A stretch of 64,000 bases of DNA from Brumimicrobium aurantiacum (lineage in GTDB: Bacteria; Bacteroidota; Bacteroidia; Flavobacteriales_D; Crocinitomicaceae), in assembly GCF_003402975.1 (NCBI RefSeq), contig NZ_QURB01000005.1, positions 186,001 to 250,000 of the forward strand, in the 5' to 3' direction. Within the stretch, counting starts at the first letter, position 1, and each line of letters opens with the position of its first letter. Shown piece after piece: positions 56,242 through 64,000 of the stretch. The notes below the pieces were generated by a model, which had not been told where the DNA came from, searched no databases, and saw nothing but the letters and a program-made list of their open reading frames with translations. The position numbers were made by a program, and so were the translations under genes.

Positions 56242-56625
56242 ATGGCAAACGAAAAAACAAGATTCTCAGACGATGAGTTACAAGAATTCAAAAGTATAAT
56301 TGAAGGAAAGCTAGAAGAGGCGGCCGAAGATTTAAACATCTTAAAAAACTCACTTTCTTATAAAGATGATCACGGAACTGATGATACTGGACGTTCATTC
56401 AACATGATGGAGGACGGTTCTGAAACAATGTCAAGAGAAGAAATGGCTCAACTGGCGTTAAGACAAGAGAAATTTATTCAAAACTTAAAAAATGCATTAG
56501 TTCGTATCGAAAATAAAACTTACGGATTGTGTAGAGTTACTGGGAAATTAATCCAAAAAGAACGTTTAAAATTGGTTCCGCATGCAACTTTAAGCATTGA
56601 AGCAAAAAATGCACAAGACAAATAA
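56242..56625 (+). CDS. TraR/DksA family protein with degenerate zinc finger
   Basis: 127 residues. N-terminal coiled coil (about 8-75) with an acidic tip ('YKDDHGTDDTGRSFNMMEDG'), as in DksA proteins that enter the RNA polymerase secondary channel. The C-terminal globular part 'YGLCRVTGKLIQKERLKLVP' keeps one Cys; the other three zinc-ligand Cys positions are Thr, Pro or Ser-type, so zinc is probably not bound. This form is usual in Bacteroidetes, where the gene precedes lspA. 12 bp before lspA. Confidence 0.87.
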   Translation: MANEKTRFSDDELQEFKSIIEGKLEEAAEDLNILKNSLSYKDDHGTDDTGRSFNMMEDGSETMSREEMAQLALRQEKFIQNLKNALVRIENKTYGLCRVTGKLIQKERLKLVPHATLSIEAKNAQDK

Positions 56626-56637
56626 TAAGTGTAGGAT

Positions 56638-57315
56638 TTGAAAAAAAGATATTTCATTACTTTCGGAATAGTATTTTTGGTGCTTATCATTGACCAACTG
56701 GTTAAGATTTGGATTAAAACCAATTTTGCATTTAACGATCCTAGTGTTCCTTTAATTGGAGATTGGTTTCATTTAAACTTTGTAGAAAATCAAGGAATGG
56801 CCTTTGGAACGCAACTCGGAGGTGGAATGTGGGGTAAATTAACACTTTCCATTTTCCGTGTAATAGCCATAGGTGCAATCATTTACTATATTCTCAAGCA
56901 AATAAAAAAACCAGAAGTTAAATTGGAATTTCTTATTGTATCTGGATTAGTTTTAGCTGGTGCTGCAGGAAACCTATTTGATTCCATGTTTTATGATTTC
57001 ATTTTTAGGGATTATTTTGACCCTTGTATTTCCTACAATCAAATTGAAGGTTCTGGAATATATGCAGAATGTACCTATTATGGATATTCTGAAATGGTGG
57101 AAGTGCGTCATCGTGGATTTTTATTTGGAAATGTTGTTGATATGTTTCAATTCAGAATGACTTGGCCATCTTGGATACCATGGCTTGGAGGTAGTGAAGT
57201 TTTCCCCGCAATATGGAATGTGGCAGATTTTGCCATATCATGTGGAGTGATTTTAGTTCTATTGAGACAAAAAATCTATTTCCCAAAAGAACAAGAAAAG
57301 GAAAAGGAAGCATAA
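56638..57315 (+). CDS. lspA: Lipoprotein signal peptidase (signal peptidase II)
   Basis: 225 residues, longer than the usual ~165 because of an extra ~40-residue segment (about 118-160) before the active site. Start is TTG at 56638; upstream stops in frame leave no alternative. Membrane helices at about 5-26, 66-87, 97-117 and 192-210. Catalytic Asp residues lie in 'GNVVDMF' (D168) and 'WNVADFAI' (D197); 'ENQGMAFG' and 'GNLFDS' are also conserved. Removes lipoprotein signal peptides at the inner membrane; this window has at least four substrates. Confidence 0.93.
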   Translation: MKKRYFITFGIVFLVLIIDQLVKIWIKTNFAFNDPSVPLIGDWFHLNFVENQGMAFGTQLGGGMWGKLTLSIFRVIAIGAIIYYILKQIKKPEVKLEFLIVSGLVLAGAAGNLFDSMFYDFIFRDYFDPCISYNQIEGSGIYAECTYYGYSEMVEVRHRGFLFGNVVDMFQFRMTWPSWIPWLGGSEVFPAIWNVADFAISCGVILVLLRQKIYFPKEQEKEKEA

Positions 57316-57345
57316 CGAAATTCTATAACTAGTATACATTCAACA

Positions 57346-57882
57346 ATGAAAAACTTTTATCGACTCATTCCATTCATAATGATTTGCATCGCCTTAACAG
57401 CATGTAAATCTGACTCAGAAAACAGTATAAGAAATCAACAAAATGAGTCTTTTCAATTGAACTCTGAAGACCTAAGTAATTTTGAAAATCTTGACTTAAG
57501 AACCTATGAAATTAACGCTTCAATTATGGTTCCTAAAGACGAAAGTACATCAGTTAAACATCAGTTAGACAGTTTTGATTGGATCATTAAACAAGGAAAA
57601 CAAAGCTATTTATCGATTGAAGACTGGGGAACAGCAGATGGTTTAAATCATTTCATTGAGGAAATTAAAAAGCAAACTGAAGAAATTGAAATCATCGAGA
57701 ATAGTGATGACTTTGTATTTTACAAAAAAACAGTTGGAACAAGTCAAACGACTTATCATGCAGCAGCCCAACATAACATCGAAGGAGTAAATTATCTTTT
57801 CATAACTGCAAAGCAAGGGTTTTCTGAAGATGGTGTAAAAGCAGTTGTAGCTTCAATTAAAAGTGTTGAATTAAGGCCTTAG
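57346..57882 (+). CDS. Small lipoprotein, unknown
   Basis: 178 residues. Lipobox 'MICIALTAC' (Cys20). The mature part is acidic and mixed alpha-beta, with 'STSVKHQLDSFDWIIKQGKQ' and 'VNYLFITAKQGFSEDGVKAV', and no recognised family. It starts 30 bp after lspA and may be co-transcribed with dksA-lspA. A periplasmic or outer-membrane location is expected. Confidence 0.65.
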   Translation: MKNFYRLIPFIMICIALTACKSDSENSIRNQQNESFQLNSEDLSNFENLDLRTYEINASIMVPKDESTSVKHQLDSFDWIIKQGKQSYLSIEDWGTADGLNHFIEEIKKQTEEIEIIENSDDFVFYKKTVGTSQTTYHAAAQHNIEGVNYLFITAKQGFSEDGVKAVVASIKSVELRP

Positions 57883-57921
57883 GCTCTATGCGGTTGCAAT
57901 ATGCCTAAAGCTACTTAAAGC

Positions 57922-59175
57922 CTAATTCGGCTTTTCGACTTCGTTTTCTTTAAAGGCTGATGGAATTAAATCTGGGATAATCTTTAAGATTAATGGCAAT
58001 AGTATCAATCCTCCAGGCAACATAAATATCGCCAAAGCAGGTAAAGATTTTACTAAATCCTTAAATTGCTCTTTTACTTTCTCTTTCTCTTCAGCCGTTA
58101 ATTCTCGTGTAAAAGACTTGTTCACCAAATAAATAAGCTCCTTACTTTCACGAAGTTCTTCTACAAACTTATCTTTATTTCTTCCTAAGATTTTAATCCA
58201 GTGTTTGGAGAAATTCCCATACAACTGTTCGTATGAAGAGCGTTCTTGCAAAAAGGTAATCTTGTGATTGTTTTCCATCACAAAACGTTCAATCAAAATA
58301 ATGGACTGTTCAAGCTGAACACTGTCAACATCTAAATAACTACATAATTTTCGGAGATAGGTGAGTTCATTACTCATCTCTGTTAAATCTGAATGCACAG
58401 TTAAAACCGCCATATCAACCAAATAGAATTTATACAAATCATCATCCCGATCTGGCAAAGAAATATCCTCGATACATAACTTCTCTTCGGCATATTTTTG
58501 TTTAAACTCTTTTTTGGTTTTGTCTTCCATATTGGCAGAAGCAAGGTAAACTGTCAATATTTGGTCTTCAATATCTTGTGTTTTATGATCTGCTTTTGAC
58601 ATCACACCAATTGTGTACAACGCTCCTTTTACAAATGCATCATAACTCTCCTTCAACTCTTTTTTATTGACAATAAATGAACGAAAAGCCAATACATCAA
58701 GATAGACTAATGAATTATTCAGGTAACTAACCCACAATTGATTGCTGAGTGTTTTTTTCAAATGCACCCGCTTTTTGAGGATATTTTCGAGTTTAATGCA
58801 ATCACTTTCTTTGAAAAGCAGTTTTAAAACATTCAAAGAAGCCTTGTTATTGTATTGTTCATAAAAACCAAGCAAAGCCGATATAAACTCATCTTTATTT
58901 AGCTCTTTCTTCTCCGAAACATAAACCAAAAGCAAACATTCAAAAAGTAAGAAAGTTGTTTTCTCATCGGCAGTCCACTTATTTGAAGTCTCCTCCTTAA
59001 AAAAGAGAAACTGACATGGGAATCCGAAAACGATGCCTGAATTAAAAAAAACATTGTGTAAAAAATGTGCGTTTGATAATGACTTGGGTTGACCTTGCCT
59101 ACTAAGATTGATCGTTCCTTCCTCAATCATTGAGAAATATTTATCAATCCAATTTTTAGCACCCGGTTGTATCAT
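57922..59175 (-). CDS. LETM1-related protein
   Basis: 417 residues. The C-terminal ~60 residues carry the LETM1-like signature: 'TAEEKEKVKEQFKDLVKSLP', then a hydrophobic helix 'ALAIFMLPGGLILLPLILKI' and 'PDLIPSAF'. In mitochondria LETM1 is an inner-membrane cation exchanger; the bacterial relatives are reported only as 'biofilm-associated' and have no defined activity. The N-terminal 340 residues are helical and specific to Bacteroidetes. Likely anchored by the single C-terminal helix. Confidence 0.8.
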   Translation of the reverse strand: MIQPGAKNWIDKYFSMIEEGTINLSRQGQPKSLSNAHFLHNVFFNSGIVFGFPCQFLFFKEETSNKWTADEKTTFLLFECLLLVYVSEKKELNKDEFISALLGFYEQYNNKASLNVLKLLFKESDCIKLENILKKRVHLKKTLSNQLWVSYLNNSLVYLDVLAFRSFIVNKKELKESYDAFVKGALYTIGVMSKADHKTQDIEDQILTVYLASANMEDKTKKEFKQKYAEEKLCIEDISLPDRDDDLYKFYLVDMAVLTVHSDLTEMSNELTYLRKLCSYLDVDSVQLEQSIILIERFVMENNHKITFLQERSSYEQLYGNFSKHWIKILGRNKDKFVEELRESKELIYLVNKSFTRELTAEEKEKVKEQFKDLVKSLPALAIFMLPGGLILLPLILKIIPDLIPSAFKENEVEKPN

Positions 59176-59631
59176 TCCTTACAATTCTATTTTTTATGAA
59201 TTATAAAGGTACTTATTTTCATTGAAAATATAGTTTGAAGTTTATGTTTTGAAATTGTAACCCGTAAATGAATAAACTTTTATTGGGTTACCAATCTAGA
59301 TCATTATTTATTGTAGAAAGTGATCTCTCGTCAATTTGTTTCGCTCTCACCGAACAAATTTCTGTCGAGATGACATTTGGTTGTTATGAAAGTATGATGA
59401 GAATACGTGAAAACCCTGTTTTCACGTATTCTCATCACTAAACCTCCTGAAAATTGTCATTCCGAAGAAGTGAAACGACTGAGGAATCTTTTTTAAATCC
59501 AATAAGGTTCATTGATTATTTCTCGTATCTTATTCCCAACGACCTAAAAGTGTAACACAAAACTTTAACTTAACACAATCCACAAAGGAATTTAGTATCA
59601 TTGTACAACGCAAAACGAATAAACCAATACG
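59176..59631. repeat. Gene-free gap with hairpin and phrase repeats
   Basis: 456 bp. Contains a hairpin with perfect 20-bp arms and a 3-nt loop (59395-59437) and two phrases of an interspersed type: 'TCTGTCGAGATGACATTTGG' (59360-59380) and 'GTCATTCCGAAGAAGTG' with 'AAACGACTGAGGAATC' (59456-59488). No open frame with protein character. Confidence 0.75.
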
Positions 59632-60462
59632 ATGTCAAAATTCAGTTTTATCATTTTTATAATCTGTTTTTCGGGAATACCTTTTGCCCAAGAACGCCTC
59701 GCAACCTTGCCTAAAGACTTAAGTGAAACTTCAGCTTTGGTGAAATATGGATGTAAATTCCTCACATTAAATGACTCAGGGAATGAACCGAAAATCTATG
59801 TTTTCAATAAAAAGGGAAAAATAAAACACACTGCAACTATAGAAAATGTAGAAAACATTGACTGGGAAGCAATGGTTTACGACGGAGAAAAATACCTCTA
59901 TATTGGGGATATTGGAAATAATGCCAACCAAAGGAAAGATTTGGCGATATATAAACTCGATATAGATCAGGTGATGAATCAAGAAAATGTAAAAGCTGAA
60001 ATAATCAACTTCAACTACCCTGAACAAAAAGCATTTCCTCCTAAAGAGAAAGAACTTTATTACGATGCTGAATCACTAATCCTCAAAGACAATCAATTGA
60101 TGATTTTTACGAAAAACAGAACTGTTCCTTTTGATGGAATTTCAAAAGTTTACTCGATTCCTACCGAACCTGGAACACATACTGCTACACTTCAATATGA
60201 ATTGAATTTATTGCCTACTCATTGGCGTGAAGAAAGTATAACAGATGCTTGTTATTTCGAAGATGAACTGTACATTTTAACCTATTCAAAAATTTATATG
60301 ATGAAATGGGATAATGATCAATGGGTTGAGCAAAAAATGTATCAACACGAATCATGGACCCAAAAAGAAGGAATTGCAGTTGACAAAAACTATATTTATC
60401 TAACAGATGAAAATGAAACAGGTATTTTCGTTGGAAACTACCTTTACCGACAAAAGAAATGA
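59632..60462 (+). CDS. Exported beta-propeller-like protein
   Basis: 276 residues. Signal peptide 1-19 ('FIICFSGIPFAQ'). Successive blades are suggested by 'LNDSGNEPKIYVFNKKGKI', 'DWEAMVYDGEKYLYIGDIGN', 'DAESLILKDNQLMIFTKNR', 'ITDACYFEDELYILTYSKI' and 'QKEGIAVDKNYIYLTDENE'. This pattern fits propeller proteins of the NHL/SdiA-regulated type. No sorting domain and no catalytic motif. Its stop overlaps the HAD phosphatase start (ATGA). Confidence 0.65.
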   Translation: MSKFSFIIFIICFSGIPFAQERLATLPKDLSETSALVKYGCKFLTLNDSGNEPKIYVFNKKGKIKHTATIENVENIDWEAMVYDGEKYLYIGDIGNNANQRKDLAIYKLDIDQVMNQENVKAEIINFNYPEQKAFPPKEKELYYDAESLILKDNQLMIFTKNRTVPFDGISKVYSIPTEPGTHTATLQYELNLLPTHWREESITDACYFEDELYILTYSKIYMMKWDNDQWVEQKMYQHESWTQKEGIAVDKNYIYLTDENETGIFVGNYLYRQKK

Positions 60463-61124
60463 TAGACTTAAAACAAATTGACACCGTAATATTTGACATG
60501 GATGGCGTTTTGATTAATTCAGAACCCATGTGGAAATCCGCTGAAATAAAGGTATTCGAAACCATAGGAATTGATTTCATTAAAGTTGGTGGAGAAAAAA
60601 CGGTTGGATTAAGAATTGACGAAGTTGTGGACTATTGGCATGCTTTATATCCCTGGAAAAACAAAACGAAAGCACAAGTCGTTGATGAAATTATGTTGGA
60701 AATGGTCAACGGGATTAAAGCCTATGGACAGCCTATGAACGGTGTTGTTGAAATTCTAGAATTCTTTAAATCCAAAGGACTAAAAATTGGTTTGGCAAGT
60801 TCTTCTTATCAAATTTTAATCGACACGAGTTTAGAAAAACTGGGAATTGCCAAGTATTTTGACTTGACACTCTCAGCACAAACATGTAGTTATGGAAAAC
60901 CTCATCCGGAAGTGTACATAGAAGCCGCAAAGCAATTGAACAGTTTACCCGAAAAATGTTTGGTCATCGAAGATTCTTTAAACGGAGTGATCGCAGGAAA
61001 AGCAGCAAAAATGAATGTGGTGGCTGTTCCTGATGGAACACATGAAATTACAGATCAATTGAAGGTAGCTGATTTAAGGGTAGATAGTTTGGAAGAACTT
61101 TTGGAGCTTTTAAAAACAGAATAA
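60459..61124 (+). CDS. HAD phosphatase (YniC/HxpB-like sugar phosphatase)
   Basis: 221 residues. HAD subfamily I with nucleophile motif 'VIFDMDGVLINSEPMW' (D13, D15), a helical cap (about 20-90), motif II 'KIGLASSSYQ', Lys in 'CSYGKPHPEVYIEAAK', and motif IV 'CLVIEDSLNGVIAGKAAKM'. The opening 'GVLINSEPMWKSAEI' and long cap resemble the E. coli hexitol/2-deoxyglucose-6-phosphatase YniC. Probably dephosphorylates a small sugar phosphate. Translationally coupled to the preceding gene. Confidence 0.87.
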   Translation: MIDLKQIDTVIFDMDGVLINSEPMWKSAEIKVFETIGIDFIKVGGEKTVGLRIDEVVDYWHALYPWKNKTKAQVVDEIMLEMVNGIKAYGQPMNGVVEILEFFKSKGLKIGLASSSYQILIDTSLEKLGIAKYFDLTLSAQTCSYGKPHPEVYIEAAKQLNSLPEKCLVIEDSLNGVIAGKAAKMNVVAVPDGTHEITDQLKVADLRVDSLEELLELLKTE

Positions 61125-61163
61125 ATATGTTTTCTAATTCCCGTTTTATTGTTTCGTTTATTA

Positions 61164-61211
61164 TTTTTATTTTGTAGAGATGCACGGCCGTGCATCTCTA
61201 CAAAATAAAAA
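61164..61211. repeat. Perfect 48-bp palindrome
   Basis: Every one of 24 base pairs matches around the centre at 61187/61188 (core GCACGG|CCGTGC). It lies between the convergent HAD phosphatase and hemL genes. The downstream side is A-rich, not T-rich, on either strand, so it is not a canonical terminator. The remaining gap (61212-61336) holds nothing recognisable. Confidence 0.95.
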
Positions 61212-61336
61212 ATGAAAATAAATTCGGTATGAAAATTATCGATGTCCAAAAACGATCAAAATAGTTTCAAACCTCTGCCGCTAAACTATTTTTCTCGATT
61301 TATCGAGGGAAATTCTCTCCCTCTATTCTTGATTCA

Positions 61337-62626
61337 TCAAGAAAATACCTCATCCATCGCATTTTTAAATTGCTGCGCTGCATTTTCTAAAATCTCTTTT
61401 GTATGAACATAAGATACAAATCCTACTTCATAACCGCTTGGTCCTACATAAACATTACGTTCTAAAAGTGCTTTATGCAACTTCTTAAATGGTGTCATAT
61501 CGGCATCAATTTGTGATGCACTTCTGATCGTAGTACTATCAGAAAAAGCCAACCAGAAAATAGAACCAATTGTCACCAATGAAAAGTCATATCCTTTTTC
61601 TTTTGCATGAGCATTAACACTATTTACAAATGTTTGTGTTCGCTCTTCTTGATCTTCGTAAAACCCAGGTTGACTACAAACAGTCAATTGAGCTATTCCT
61701 GCAGCCATTGCTACTGGATTCCCACTTAAAGTTCCCGCTTGATAAACTGGACCATCTGGTGAAACGCTCTGCATAATATGCTTTTTCGCTCCGTAAGCCC
61801 CAACAGGCAAACCACCACCGATAATTTTCCCGTAAGAAACGATGTCTGGTTCAATATCATAATATTCTGCTGCTCCTGAAAATGCAACTCTGAATCCAGA
61901 AATGACCTCATCAAAGAACAATAAAACATTGTTTGCTGTACAAATCTCACGTAATTTCAATAAGAAAGAACGCTCTTGCAATAATAATCCGTTGTTTGCT
62001 GGAATTGGCTCAATAATTACACACGCTAAATCATCAGCATGTTTTTCAAAAGCAAGCTCTAATGCTTCAATGTCGTTCAAAGGAATTACAATTGTGTCTT
62101 GCACAACATTTTCGGGAACTCCTGCGCTTGAACTTTCACCAAATGTTGCCAAACCGGAACCTGCATTTACAAGCAAAGAATCGGCGTGACCATGGTAACA
62201 ACCTTCAAATTTTAAAATCTTGTTTCTTCCTGTATATCCACGTGCCAAACGAATTGCAGACATTACCGCTTCTGTACCAGAACTCACAAAACGCATCTTA
62301 TCAATGTACGGATTACGAGAAATAATTAACTCAGCAAGCTCACTCTCTAATTTTGTTGGAGCTCCAAAACTTGTTCCGTTGGATAAAGTATCTACAATAT
62401 TTTGGTGAACATCAGGATAATTATGCCCAAGAATATGTGGTCCAAAACTACAGCAAAAGTCAATGAATTGATTTTCATCTTCGTCCCAAATGTAAGGACC
62501 TTTACCCTTTTTGATGAATAGCGGCGCACCTTCAACAGCTTTAAAAGCTCTAACTGGTGAGTTTACTCCGCCAGGAAAAAATTCGAGTGCTTTTTCGTAT
62601 AGTTTTTCAGAATTTGAACGTTTCAT
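61337..62626 (-). CDS. hemL: Glutamate-1-semialdehyde 2,1-aminomutase
   Basis: 429 residues. PLP enzyme making 5-aminolevulinate in the C5 route to tetrapyrroles. The PLP Lys is K267 in 'SYGKIIGGGLP', the PLP-ring Asp is D239 in 'LFFDEVISGFR', and 'SSGTEAVMSAIRLARGYTGR' is the family phosphate-binding motif. N-terminal 'FPGGVNSPVRAFKAV' is diagnostic for GSAM against other class III transaminases. hemA and other heme genes are not in this window. Secure. Confidence 0.96.
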   Translation of the reverse strand: MKRSNSEKLYEKALEFFPGGVNSPVRAFKAVEGAPLFIKKGKGPYIWDEDENQFIDFCCSFGPHILGHNYPDVHQNIVDTLSNGTSFGAPTKLESELAELIISRNPYIDKMRFVSSGTEAVMSAIRLARGYTGRNKILKFEGCYHGHADSLLVNAGSGLATFGESSSAGVPENVVQDTIVIPLNDIEALELAFEKHADDLACVIIEPIPANNGLLLQERSFLLKLREICTANNVLLFFDEVISGFRVAFSGAAEYYDIEPDIVSYGKIIGGGLPVGAYGAKKHIMQSVSPDGPVYQAGTLSGNPVAMAAGIAQLTVCSQPGFYEDQEERTQTFVNSVNAHAKEKGYDFSLVTIGSIFWLAFSDSTTIRSASQIDADMTPFKKLHKALLERNVYVGPSGYEVGFVSYVHTKEILENAAQQFKNAMDEVFS

Positions 62627-62869
62627 TTAGATCAATTTTGATTTATTGCAAACTTAATGATTCCTCAGTAGATTTTTGAGTATTCTTTTAGAATAATATT
62701 GGAATGATGAGTTTAAGATAAGTAAAGAAATAGATTTTTATAATTGTAATTATCTCTGTTTTTAGATCGGTAAGAACCAGCCTTACTTACCAACATTTTC
62801 TCCTTTTTTTATTGAGCCCTACTGTTTAATTTTATATTTTTCGGATTCTAAAACTAAAACACATCCAAA

Positions 62870-64000
62870 ATGTCAGCATATAAAAACACACTTGCTTTTG
62901 CACAAGAAAAAGACCAAAACGACCCATTGAGAAAATGGCGTGATGATTTTTTTATTCCTGATTTTCATGAAAAGCCTGTGGTATATTTTACTGGAAACTC
63001 TTTGGGATTACAGCCTAAAAGAACACAGCAATATATTCAACAAGAATTAAATGATTGGGCAAAATGGGGTGTTGAAGGTCATTTTGATGCTAAAAATCCG
63101 TGGTTTTCTTACCATGAATTGTTGACAGAAAAAGCCGCTAAAATTGTAGGAGCAACAAATAAAGAAGTTGTAATCACACATTCGTTAACTACGAATCTAC
63201 ATTTATTGATGGTTTCATTCTATAAACCAGAAGGAAAACGTTTTAAAATTTTATGTGAAGGAAAAGCTTTTCCATCAGATCAATATGCATTGCAATCGCA
63301 AGCGAAATTCCATGGTTACAATATTGATGAAGCCATTGTTGAGATTTTTCCAAGGGAAGGTGAACACTTGTTGAGACATGAGGACATCATTGCAAAAATC
63401 AATGAAATAGGTGACGAATTAGCAATAGTAATGATTGGTGGAATGAATTATTACACTGGTCAATTACTCGATATGAAATCAATCACCGAAGCGGGACATA
63501 AAGTAGGCGCTAAAGTTGGTTTTGATTTGGCCCATGCAGCAGGAAACGTTGAACTTTCACTACACGATTGGGGAGTTGACTTTGCAGCGTGGTGTTCATA
63601 TAAATATCTGAATTCTAGTCCGGGTGGAGTTTCTGGATTATTTGTACATGAAAAACACGTTACTAATGATGAGATAATTCGCTTTGCGGGTTGGTGGGGA
63701 CACGATAAAGAATCTAGATTTAAAATGGAACCTGAATTTCAACCGATTCAAAGTGCAGAATCTTGGCAATTGAGTAACGCTCCAGTTTTAGGAATGGCTG
63801 CTCACATGGCTTCATTGGATATTTTTGATGAAGTAGGAATGACTGCAATTAGTAAAAAGAGAGAAGATTTAACAGCATATTTAGAGTTTGTAATTGAGGA
63901 AGTTTCTAAAGGAGCTGAAAATGCAAATTTCGAAATCATTACACCAAGTAATCCAAAAGAAAGAGGTTCTCAATTGAGTATTCTAGCGCATGGACAAGGT
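62870..64000 (+). CDS. kynU: Kynureninase, 3'-truncated by the window edge
   Basis: 377 codons are visible from the ATG at 62870; the frame is open to the end. 'VVYFTGNSLGLQPKR' at the N-terminus, 'EVVITHSLTTNLHLLMVSFY', 'GFDLAHAAGNVELSLHDW' (PLP Asp/His region) and 'AAWCSYKYLNSSPGG' with the PLP-binding Lys in 'SYKY' identify KynU. It cleaves kynurenine or 3-hydroxykynurenine to (3-hydroxy)anthranilate and alanine. With kmo at 24.5 kb it supports an aerobic tryptophan-to-quinolinate pathway for NAD synthesis. About 40-50 residues are probably missing. Confidence 0.95.
   Translation, partial: MSAYKNTLAFAQEKDQNDPLRKWRDDFFIPDFHEKPVVYFTGNSLGLQPKRTQQYIQQELNDWAKWGVEGHFDAKNPWFSYHELLTEKAAKIVGATNKEVVITHSLTTNLHLLMVSFYKPEGKRFKILCEGKAFPSDQYALQSQAKFHGYNIDEAIVEIFPREGEHLLRHEDIIAKINEIGDELAIVMIGGMNYYTGQLLDMKSITEAGHKVGAKVGFDLAHAAGNVELSLHDWGVDFAAWCSYKYLNSSPGGVSGLFVHEKHVTNDEIIRFAGWWGHDKESRFKMEPEFQPIQSAESWQLSNAPVLGMAAHMASLDIFDEVGMTAISKKREDLTAYLEFVIEEVSKGAENANFEIITPSNPKERGSQLSILAHGQG

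Overview
This 64 kb window comes from a low-GC member of the Bacteroidetes, most likely the Flavobacteriales. Five secreted proteins carry type IX secretion (T9SS) C-terminal sorting domains, or a variant of one. Bacteroidetes-type -7 boxes (TAnnTTTG) precede many genes. The F-type ATP synthase operon lacks atpD and atpC. Lineage-restricted families are present: a LETM1-related protein, DUF6427/DUF6341-type proteins and a DksA with a degenerate zinc finger. The genus is not decided by the sequence; a Fluviicola/Crocinitomicaceae-like organism is a guess.

Layout. 1-13 kb: the end of an O-antigen ligase-like gene, ileS, a small membrane protein between two stem-loop repeats, a hairpin-bounded repeat element, a TonB-dependent receptor with a small upstream gene, dxr, and a trio of small T9SS-secreted proteins between two identical 54-bp repeats. 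13-27 kb: DUF3817 protein, leuS, pxpABC (5-oxoproline to glutamate), monomeric NADP isocitrate dehydrogenase, galE, tadA, kynurenine monooxygenase with a beta-barrel-like protein, and a voltage-gated K+ channel with a zinc-ribbon tail. 27-40 kb: a two-gene operon of large secreted proteins (one a PhoD-like phosphatase), two lipopolysaccharide-type glycosyltransferases, trpS, plsC, gatC with a lipoprotein, and an LtaS-like sulfatase-fold enzyme. 40-64 kb: a cell-envelope protein with a duplicated 3' end upstream, a SulP transporter, the atpBEFHAG operon, msrA, aspS, a SPOR lipoprotein, an iron-type alcohol dehydrogenase, a nitroreductase, dksA-lspA, a LETM1-related protein, a HAD phosphatase, hemL and the 5' part of kynureninase, which runs off the window.

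Most genes are housekeeping: four aminoacyl-tRNA synthetases, gatC, tadA, ATP synthase, isoprenoid and tetrapyrrole synthesis, and envelope building. kmo and kynU together indicate a tryptophan-to-NAD (kynurenine) route, with the genes about 38 kb apart.

I see no tRNA, rRNA, CRISPR array, phage, insertion sequence with a transposase or classic defence island. The unusual content is between genes. It includes two copies of a hairpin-bounded, REPIN/MITE-like element (5297-5499 and 37468-37754), direct repeats bracketing small accessory genes (4630-5210 and 10227-12705), several long palindromes including a perfect 48-bp one, and degenerate phrase-repeat tracts. If something undescribed is here, the hairpin-bounded family and the repeat-bracketed T9SS cassette are the best candidates.
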